18,790 bases of DNA from Gammaproteobacteria bacterium UBA2168. Lineage in GTDB: Bacteria > Pseudomonadota > Gammaproteobacteria > Pseudomonadales > Azotimanducaceae. Position numbers and translations under genes: made by a program. Below, piece by piece: positions 14,183-18,790 of the stretch (positions within the stretch are counted from its first letter, which is position 1; each line of letters opens with the position of its first letter). Below the pieces are notes generated by a model that saw only the letters and a list, made by a program, of their open reading frames with translations, did no database searches and had not been told where the DNA came from. The DNA is taken from positions 1 through 18,790 of the forward strand of contig DCWG01000127.1 in assembly GCA_002327525.1 (NCBI GenBank), written 5' to 3'.

Positions 14183-14898
14183 GCATTGCTCCTCACGAAG
14201 TACATCACCAGGCTCTTCCCGATGAGCGGATTGAGCAGCCGCTCAAGCACCCGTGTGATCCGCGGCTTGTTCATGAGATCCCACACCAGCATCTTGTGGT
14301 ACATGCGAACGGGCCAGGTGTCCTCGCCGCGATCCCAGAACAGGCAGCGCAACCACCAATAAGGAGAGTGCAGGCCGTGAGCGAAATGCCGGTTGAAACA
14401 GTGCAGCCCCTTGCGTTGAATGCACTCCTTCAGCCACCCAGCCTTGAAGATGCGCACATGTCCGCCTTCCACCTCGTGATAGGCGTCAGAGAACTGCCAG
14501 CACAGCCACTCCGGAAACCAGCGTGGCACACTCACGGCCAGCAGGCCTCCGGGTTTCAACACGCGGCGGATCTCTGACAGCATGCCGTTGTAGTCGGGAA
14601 CGTGTTCCAGCACTTCGGCGCAGATCACCTTGTCAAAGCTGGCGTCGGCAAACGGCAACCGAAGCCCGCTACCATTGATGAATCCAAGCGAGCGATTCAC
14701 GAGATCCGGATTCTCGAATTCGGCGAAACGCGCACTGGCCGTGCCCAGATCCTGCAGTGAGAGATCCACGCCCACCACCTGAACCTCCCCTTCGAGATAG
14801 GCGGTAATCGCATGCCGCCCCTCGCCACAGCCGAGGTCGAGCAGCCGCTCCCCCTGACGTAGATCTAACTGGCTGAAATCGATGGTGGTCAGGCTCAT
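14179..14898 (-). CDS. Class I SAM-dependent methyltransferase (Methyltransf_11-like)
   Basis: A 239-residue methyltransferase. Motif I is LLDLGCGEGRHA (19-30), the ribose-binding acid is D45 in VVGVDLS, then come LPFADASFDKVICAEVLEHV and the post-motif segment LKPGGLLAVSVPRWFPE. The tryptophan-rich C-terminal third (SPYWWLRCLFWDRGEDTWPVRMYHKMLVWD) is a long, possibly membrane-touching substrate region. Its start overlaps the stop of the glycosyltransferase (ATGA), and its stop overlaps the start of the toroid gene (GTGA), so the three are translated as a unit. It probably methylates the glycosylated product or the sugar. Confidence 0.88.
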   Translation of the reverse strand: MSLTTIDFSQLDLRQGERLLDLGCGEGRHAITAYLEGEVQVVGVDLSLQDLGTASARFAEFENPDLVNRSLGFINGSGLRLPFADASFDKVICAEVLEHVPDYNGMLSEIRRVLKPGGLLAVSVPRWFPEWLCWQFSDAYHEVEGGHVRIFKAGWLKECIQRKGLHCFNRHFAHGLHSPYWWLRCLFWDRGEDTWPVRMYHKMLVWDLMNKPRITRVLERLLNPLIGKSLVMYFVRSNA

Positions 14899-16169
14899 GC
14901 GCGCACGGCCCTGTAGAGATTGATCAGCCCTTCGGCGGTGTCGCGCCAGCTGAAATGGCGCACAATATGTTCACGCCCGGCACGCCCGAGTGTCTCTTGC
15001 CGTTCCGGATGCCGCAGCAGGTCCGCGATGGCCTTGGCCAGGGCCGGGGGATTACCGGCAGGTACGATCACACCTGCATCACCCACCACCTCGGGGAGCG
15101 CGCCCCCGTCGGTGGAAACGACGGGTACGCCGCAGGCCATCGCTTCACCGGCAGGCAATCCAAAGCCCTCGTATTCCGAAGGCACCACGGCCACGGTGGC
15201 GCGGGCGTACAGCTCGACGATGTCGCAGGTGCTGATGCCGTGCACGAAGTCGATGGCGTCCTCCACGCCGTGCCGCTCGATCAAACCGGCGGTCACACCA
15301 TCCTCCTTGGGGCGTCCAATGAAGGTGAGACGCAGATCGGGGAATGATCGCCGCAGTTGCGCGAAGGCGGGTATCAGATGCTGCGTGCCTTTTAACGGCT
15401 GATCGGCACTTGCCGTGGTGATGAGCTGGCATGGGTTGCGAGCCACGCCTCCCACGGGTGCGAAGGTCTGCGTGTCGATACCGTTGTAGATGACGTCGAT
15501 GCGCTCTTCAGGAATGGCGAAGGCTCTGGCGATGTCGCGTCTGGAGCGCTCGCTGACGGTGACGATGTGTTTGAGACGCTGTGCCACCTGGATCTGCATG
15601 CGCAGAAAGTGATGCCAGCGCCTGATTAGCAGACGGTAGTGCCAGCGTTGTTCGTGGGCGAGCGCGATGTCGCGATCCCAGGTGATGGGGTGGTGGATCG
15701 TCGATACCAGGGGAATGCCGGCTGACTGTAAATCGAGCAGAGCCCAGCACAGACTCTGGTTGTCGTGCACCACGTCATAGCCCCTCAGCGCTTCCAACAG
15801 GTCTCGCTTCAGCCTGCGTCCGAAAGTGTAGGGTTCGGCAAAGCCGCCGGTGATTTTCGACCCCCATTCGATTAGGTCGGTGGCGGAGCGTAGATGGTGC
15901 CGACGCAATGCGGTGAATTGATTGTCCACCGCGAACATATTCAGCCCGGGCAAACGAATGAGGCCGACACGTTCATCGAGGTCGGGATATGGCTCGCCCG
16001 AGATCACATCGACCTCGTGACCAAGATCGACCAGCGCACGCGTCAGATATTTGATGTAGATGCCCTGACCGCCACTGTACGGGTTACTGCGATAGCCGAG
16101 AAATGCGATCCTCAGGCTTCTGTCTTGTTCCGACAGCGGGTCGATGGCCTCACGAAGTGCGACCGCCAA
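14895..16169 (-). CDS. Glycosyltransferase family 4 (GT-B fold)
   Basis: A 424-residue GT-B enzyme. The acceptor-side N-terminal domain begins IAFLGYRSNPYSGGQGIYIKYLTRAL (21-46) with the GGxG loop. The donor-side domain has VIYNGID (227-232), ASADQPLKGTQHLIPAFA with K260, and the EX7E motif E334-GFGLPAG-E342, which holds the nucleotide sugar. The pattern matches retaining GT4 enzymes, with no transmembrane segment, so it is cytoplasmic or peripheral. The start is TTG at 16169, with GGGGGAC about five bases upstream; no in-frame ATG gives a better N-terminus. The upstream 74 bases carry a hairpin over this ribosome site and a perfect palindrome. It is the first gene of the coupled glycosyltransferase-methyltransferase-toroid group. 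The acceptor and sugar donor are unknown. Confidence 0.9.
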   Translation of the reverse strand: MAVALREAIDPLSEQDRSLRIAFLGYRSNPYSGGQGIYIKYLTRALVDLGHEVDVISGEPYPDLDERVGLIRLPGLNMFAVDNQFTALRRHHLRSATDLIEWGSKITGGFAEPYTFGRRLKRDLLEALRGYDVVHDNQSLCWALLDLQSAGIPLVSTIHHPITWDRDIALAHEQRWHYRLLIRRWHHFLRMQIQVAQRLKHIVTVSERSRRDIARAFAIPEERIDVIYNGIDTQTFAPVGGVARNPCQLITTASADQPLKGTQHLIPAFAQLRRSFPDLRLTFIGRPKEDGVTAGLIERHGVEDAIDFVHGISTCDIVELYARATVAVVPSEYEGFGLPAGEAMACGVPVVSTDGGALPEVVGDAGVIVPAGNPPALAKAIADLLRHPERQETLGRAGREHIVRHFSWRDTAEGLINLYRAVRA

Positions 16170-16175
16170 AGTGTC

Positions 16176-16205
16176 CCCCGGCTTTTCAAACGAAAAAGAG
16201 CGGGG
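16176..16205 (-). promoter_or_regulatory. Hairpin covering the ribosome site of the glycosyltransferase gene
   Basis: In the - strand transcript, CCCCG and a U-rich CUUUUUC arm can pair with GAAAAG and CGGGG across a four-base loop, with small bulges. The 3' arm includes the GGGG of the only plausible ribosome site for the TTG start at 16169. Folding would lower initiation, which suggests translational control or simply a weak start. Confidence 0.4.
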
Positions 16206-16207
16206 AG

Positions 16208-16227
16208 TTTAATGAGACATCATTAAA
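16208..16227. promoter_or_regulatory. Perfect AT-rich palindrome, likely operator
   Basis: TTTAATGA-GACA-TCATTAAA has perfect eight-base arms and a four-base centre. It stands out as AT-rich in GC-rich surroundings and lies 38 bases upstream of the glycosyltransferase start, between it and the HD-domain gene stop. The position and symmetry fit a dimeric repressor site over a promoter of the glycosyltransferase group. The A/T-rich arm could also supply a -10 element. No regulator gene for it is evident nearby. Confidence 0.55.
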
Positions 16228-16243
16228 AAGGGAACCTGAAGAA

Positions 16244-17125
16244 TCAATGGCTGGACCAGGGCTTACCTATAACACCCCTCGTGGCGTGCAGGTGGTGATT
16301 CAGATTGGCAACCCACTGGTGACCTTCCTGCGTCTTGCTCAGAAACTCGAGGCCTTCACCAATGTAGGGCTGGACGTGGCGGTAGTAGAACGCCGGGAAT
16401 GCGTCGCGCATTTCACGGGCGTTGCGGTAGCCGAGTCGTTCCGCCTCACCGGTTTCGACAAGTTCTGCATACAGTCGCGCCAGCTTCTGCAGATACAGCG
16501 GGTCCGCCATCTGACCGAGGAGGTCTGCGCTGCGCACCAGTGCACCGAATCCATTGGTACGCTGGTAGAAAGACGCATCGGGAACCGGGTAGCGTGTCAT
16601 CTCGATGTGTCGTCCAATCAGATCCACATCCAGAGCCTGTTCGTGCGCAAAGCGTTGTCGCACGAACAGTACCCCGCGATCCACGTGGTACGTGGTGAGC
16701 GCGGCATCAGTCGCCTCGGGCGGGATATCCACATGGGTGCCGGATGCGTCGATGACATAACGACCGTCTCGATCCCCGTGCAGCAGGCCGCGCAGATAGC
16801 CCGTGTCGTGAAACAGCATGGCGATCACGGCGTGCAACCAGGCGTGGGGTGTGACGTCACCGAGGGCGATCTGTCGCCCCTTGAGCATGGTCTGGCCCAC
16901 GTCGGTTACCAGCAGGGTGTGGTTGATGTCGTGGTAAGCGCAATCGCAATTCAGCACGGTCTCCAGCGCCGTGAGAGCCGCCTGCTCGAACAACTGACCG
17001 TAGCCTCGTTCGTGCGTGGGGAAGGCCTCGGTGAAAGCCCCGCGCGAGTGCTCGATGAACACCTCGATTAGTGTGCGGTTGGAATTGAACATGGCGGCAG
17101 TGTATTGCAGCTTCGTTTTGCGCAT
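16244..17125 (-). CDS. HD-domain metal-dependent phosphohydrolase
   Basis: A 293-residue cytoplasmic protein of the HD superfamily. The metal ligands are visible as YHDINH (64-69) and LFHDTGY (104-110), with further histidines at H131 (GTHVDIPPEAT) and in the RHIEMTRYPVP segment and a later RSADLLGQM aspartate, as in HDc phosphohydrolases that act on nucleotides or phospho-substrates. No GYP motif or receiver domain is present, so it is not a typical cyclic-di-GMP HD-GYP enzyme. ATG 17125 is used; the ribosome site is weak, and M12 is an alternative start. It lies 74 bases upstream of the glycosyltransferase gene on the same strand and diverges from metR across 152 bases. Membership of the glycosyltransferase pathway is possible, but the spacer palindrome argues for separate control. 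Confidence 0.85.
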   Translation of the reverse strand: MRKTKLQYTAAMFNSNRTLIEVFIEHSRGAFTEAFPTHERGYGQLFEQAALTALETVLNCDCAYHDINHTLLVTDVGQTMLKGRQIALGDVTPHAWLHAVIAMLFHDTGYLRGLLHGDRDGRYVIDASGTHVDIPPEATDAALTTYHVDRGVLFVRQRFAHEQALDVDLIGRHIEMTRYPVPDASFYQRTNGFGALVRSADLLGQMADPLYLQKLARLYAELVETGEAERLGYRNAREMRDAFPAFYYRHVQPYIGEGLEFLSKTQEGHQWVANLNHHLHATRGVIGKPWSSH

Positions 17126-17214
17126 CGTGTACTGGTGCTCAAATCCCTAGGTGCAATGCAGGATTCAGGGTTGTAAGCCCCTGGTGGTTGGGCGTTGCGT
17201 GGTCGCGTTAGGGG

Positions 17215-17244
17215 TTGCAACTGGGGTTTCACTATGAATATAGT
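17215..17244 (+). promoter_or_regulatory. Putative metR promoter
   Basis: TTGCAA (17215-17220) and TATAGT (17239-17244) are spaced 18 bases apart, matching four and five of six sigma-70 consensus bases. Transcription would start near 17251, leaving a leader of about 27 bases. The -10 element lies inside the palindrome at 17230-17245. Confidence 0.5.
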
Positions 17245-17245
17245 G
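17230..17245. promoter_or_regulatory. Palindromic operator over the metR -10 element
   Basis: CACTAT-GAAT-ATAGTG has perfect six-base arms. With one mismatch the symmetry extends three bases outward on each side (TTT against CAA). It contains a T-N11-A-type LysR half-site arrangement and overlaps the -10 hexamer, a position for autorepression. Which protein binds is inferred, MetR being the nearest candidate. Confidence 0.5.
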
Positions 17246-17265
17246 CAAGAATAGAAGTTTTTGTT

Positions 17266-17278
17266 TGAGTACGATTCA
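17266..17278. promoter_or_regulatory. Near-consensus MetR box at the metR start codon
   Basis: TGAGTACGATTCA matches the E. coli MetR consensus TGAA-N5-TTCA at seven of eight defined positions. Its last base is the A of the metR ATG. A bound protein here would block transcription or start-site clearance, fitting autoregulation. The TGAG inside it is also the only ribosome-site-like element before the start. Confidence 0.45.
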
Positions 17279-18204
17279 TGTCTCATATAGAACTCCGACA
17301 CCTTCGCACGCTGGTGGCGCTTCGTGATACAGGAAGCCTTGTTGAGGCCGCAGAACGCGTGTTTCTCACTCAGTCGGCCCTGTCTCATCAAATAAAGGAC
17401 CTGGAGACAAGGGTGGGCTGTGCGCTGTTCATCCGCAAGACCCGGCCGGCGCGCTTCACGAGTGCCGGCAGGCGCTTGCTGAAACTGGCCGACGAGGTGC
17501 TGCCGCTGGTGCACGGGTGCGAACAGGACATCGATCGCCTGGCCGGTGGTGAATCCGGCCGTATCTACATGGCCATCGAGTGCCATAGCTGTTTCGAGTG
17601 GCTTCTACCGGCCATTAACCTGTATCGGGAATCATGGCCGGATGTGGAACTGGATGTGGCGAGCGGATTTCATTTTGCGCCGTTGCCGGCGTTGGCTCGC
17701 GGTGATCTGGACCTGGTCGTGACAGCCGATCCGGTCGAAGATCTCGGACTTGAGTATCTGTCGCTGTTCAGCTACGAGGCACAACTGGCGGTACCGAAGG
17801 ATCACGCGCTCGCGTTGAAGGAATGGGTAGAGCCGTGTGATCTTCAGGAAGAAGTGCTGATCACCTACCCGGTAGATCGCGCGCGGCTCGATGTGTTCAC
17901 CAGCTTTCTCGATCCTGCCGGTGTTGAGCCGAAGAGGGTGCGTCAGGCGGAGCTGACCACCATGATGATCCAGCTCGTCGCCAGCGGCCGGGGCGTTGTG
18001 TGTCTACCAAACTGGGCGCTACACGAGTACCTTCAACGTGACTTCGTGGCCGTGACATCGCTCGGCGAGGAGGGAGTGTGGCCCACGCTATACGCGGCGG
18101 TACGCTCCGATCAGGCCCAAGCGGCGTTCATTCAGGGGTTCCTGCAGACCGCCAAGGAATCCTGCTTCGCCAATCTGGTGGGCATCGTCACGGCGGATTT
18201 GTAG
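17278..18204 (+). CDS. metR: MetR, LysR-family regulator of methionine biosynthesis
   Basis: A 308-residue LysR-type regulator that aligns by eye with E. coli MetR over its length. The winged helix-turn-helix is at about 3-62 (LRHLRTLVALRDTGSLVEAAERV...TQSALSHQIKDLE). The effector domain has the MetR-typical AIECHSCFEWLLPAI, LDLVVTADPVEDLGLEY, TYPVDRARLDVFTSFLDPAGVEP, IQLVASGRGVVCLPNWA and LGEEGVWPTLYAAVR. In E. coli the protein senses homocysteine and controls metE, metH, glyA and its own gene. Here no metE is adjacent, and the divergent neighbour is an HD-domain phosphohydrolase. The cystathionine gamma-synthase-family gene in this window is a possible but unsupported target. The ribosome site is weak, and a palindrome and a MetR-like box precede the ATG. 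Confidence 0.93.
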   Translation: MSHIELRHLRTLVALRDTGSLVEAAERVFLTQSALSHQIKDLETRVGCALFIRKTRPARFTSAGRRLLKLADEVLPLVHGCEQDIDRLAGGESGRIYMAIECHSCFEWLLPAINLYRESWPDVELDVASGFHFAPLPALARGDLDLVVTADPVEDLGLEYLSLFSYEAQLAVPKDHALALKEWVEPCDLQEEVLITYPVDRARLDVFTSFLDPAGVEPKRVRQAELTTMMIQLVASGRGVVCLPNWALHEYLQRDFVAVTSLGEEGVWPTLYAAVRSDQAQAAFIQGFLQTAKESCFANLVGIVTADL

Positions 18205-18260
18205 TCACAACAAGGCACCAAAGCGAGAGATCCTTGCCGAAGGAATCGCGAATATGCTAT

Positions 18261-18274
18261 TTGACTTAGATCAA
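18261..18274. promoter_or_regulatory. FNR/Anr/Dnr-type binding box
   Basis: TTGACTTAGATCAA matches the FNR/Anr consensus TTGAT-N4-ATCAA at nine of ten defined bases. Its centre is 18267.5, in the 132-base gap between metR and the membrane protein gene. A -10-like element starts 29 bases downstream of that centre, which is the class II activation arrangement. Confidence 0.65.
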
Positions 18275-18296
18275 GTTCAGATTGTCTGACCTCCCC

Positions 18297-18302
18297 GATA
18301 CT
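18297..18302 (+). promoter_or_regulatory. -10 element of the putative FNR-type promoter
   Basis: GATACT matches TATAAT at four of six bases. With a start site at about 18309 the FNR-type box would be centred at -41.5, as in class II FNR-activated promoters. The leader to ATG 18337 would then be 28 bases. Confidence 0.4.
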
Positions 18303-18336
18303 CGATCGATACTTGCGTGATGGGGGGCATGAACAG

Positions 18337-18790
18337 ATGATGGAATTGCTACAGGCGCTGGAAGCCAGCGGTTTTTCCATGTGGGTGAAAGAATCGTCGA
18401 CGGCCTATGTCGCCGTGCTCGCTTTTCACACCGTGGGTCTTGCGTTTCTCGTCGGCATTAGCGGTGCCATCGCTCTGCGAATCTTGGGTGGTGCGCGCAG
18501 TATGCCACTCGAACCCATGGAGGACTTCTTACCGCTCATGTACGCGGGGCTGTGTATCAACGCGGTGACCGGGCTGGTGCTGATCTGCCTGTACCCGACC
18601 AACTACTTCACGGAACCGACCATCTATATAAAACTAGCGGCGGTGGTGGTGGCGATGGTACTGATGCAGAAAGTGCGCGGCATCGCATTCGGTGCAGACG
18701 CATCAATCGGTACCCCGGATGGACTCAAGCGCGCGCGGACACTATCCATCGTGATGCTCATCGCCTGGCTCATCGCCACAGTGGCGGGGG
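18337..18790 (+). CDS. Multi-pass inner membrane protein (DUF6644-like), 3' end missing
   Basis: The frame opens at ATG 18337 (a second ATG follows directly) and is still open at the window end, so 151 residues are visible. Hydrophobic segments lie at about 24-47 (AYVAVLAFHTVGLAFLVG), 66-86 (LPLMYAGLCINAVTGLVLICLY), 95-112 (YIKLAAVVVAMVLMQKV) and from about 135 to the end. A short N-terminal amphipathic segment (LLQALEASGFSMWVKES) precedes them. The pattern LEASGFSMWVKES, AFHTVGLAFLVG and LRILGGAR resembles the small membrane family DUF6644; I base this on memory, and the function is unknown. The conserved-looking histidine (H35) in the first segment could be a heme or quinone ligand. The ribosome site is a G-run about ten bases upstream. 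An FNR-type box upstream suggests expression at low oxygen. Confidence 0.75.
   Translation, partial: MMELLQALEASGFSMWVKESSTAYVAVLAFHTVGLAFLVGISGAIALRILGGARSMPLEPMEDFLPLMYAGLCINAVTGLVLICLYPTNYFTEPTIYIKLAAVVVAMVLMQKVRGIAFGADASIGTPDGLKRARTLSIVMLIAWLIATVAG

Noticed and set aside
13514..14577. Open + strand frames of 282 and 266 codons opposite the toroid and methyltransferase genes.
   Set aside because: Composition is untypical, and the - strand genes have family motifs and coupled start/stop overlaps.
16103..17071. A 322-codon + strand open frame opposite the HD-domain gene.
   Set aside because: No recognisable motifs or ribosome site, while the - strand frame shows the HD metal ligands. Treated as a shadow.
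16244..17125. HD-GYP-type cyclic-di-GMP phosphodiesterase.
   Set aside because: HD residues are present but the GYP motif and the usual HD-GYP spacing of ligands are missing.

Overview
The window looks like a chromosomal segment of a GC-rich, probably marine or environmental gammaproteobacterium. This is inferred from a recognisable MetR regulator, a PurC of about 300 residues, FNR/Anr-type promoter logic and mixed acyl-CoA metabolism. There are no tRNA or rRNA genes, insertion sequences or CRISPR arrays. Coding density is high, and no gene-free gap exceeds 300 bases. The gene at each end is cut by the window edge.

Left part (1-3729, + strand): the 3' end of an AttH/CrtC-like lipocalin-fold protein, a NUDIX hydrolase overlapping it, and a large REC-PAS-GGDEF-EAL protein that keeps the catalytic residues for both making and breaking cyclic-di-GMP.

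Middle part (3834-12279, + strand): nine genes in one direction. These are a cystathionine gamma-synthase-family PLP enzyme, an SDR oxidoreductase, purC, a 117-residue protein I do not recognise, then a biotin-dependent acyl-CoA carboxylase set. That set is a free-standing biotin carboxylase, a 74-residue biotin carrier, a crotonase and a carboxyltransferase. After a 178-base spacer with short tandem repeats comes an SDR that resembles the 3-hydroxyacyl-CoA dehydrogenase domain of multifunctional enzyme type 2. The set contains the enzyme types for carboxylation, hydration and oxidation of an acyl-CoA, but the substrate cannot be read from sequence.

Right part (12280-17125): a candidate 40-residue acidic peptide on the - strand, a + strand methyltransferase, and converging on it a tightly coupled - strand series. 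In order of transcription this is an HD-domain phosphohydrolase, a family 4 glycosyltransferase, a methyltransferase and an alpha/alpha-toroid (prenyltransferase/squalene-cyclase-like) protein. The last three overlap by four bases each. A perfect AT-rich palindrome and a hairpin over the ribosome site lie just before the glycosyltransferase. This is the best candidate for an undescribed biosynthetic pathway.

Right end (17126-18790, + strand): metR, with a promoter overlapped by a palindromic operator and a near-consensus MetR box at its start codon. Then comes an FNR/Anr-type box placed at class II distance from a -10 element, ahead of a multi-pass membrane protein that runs off the window.
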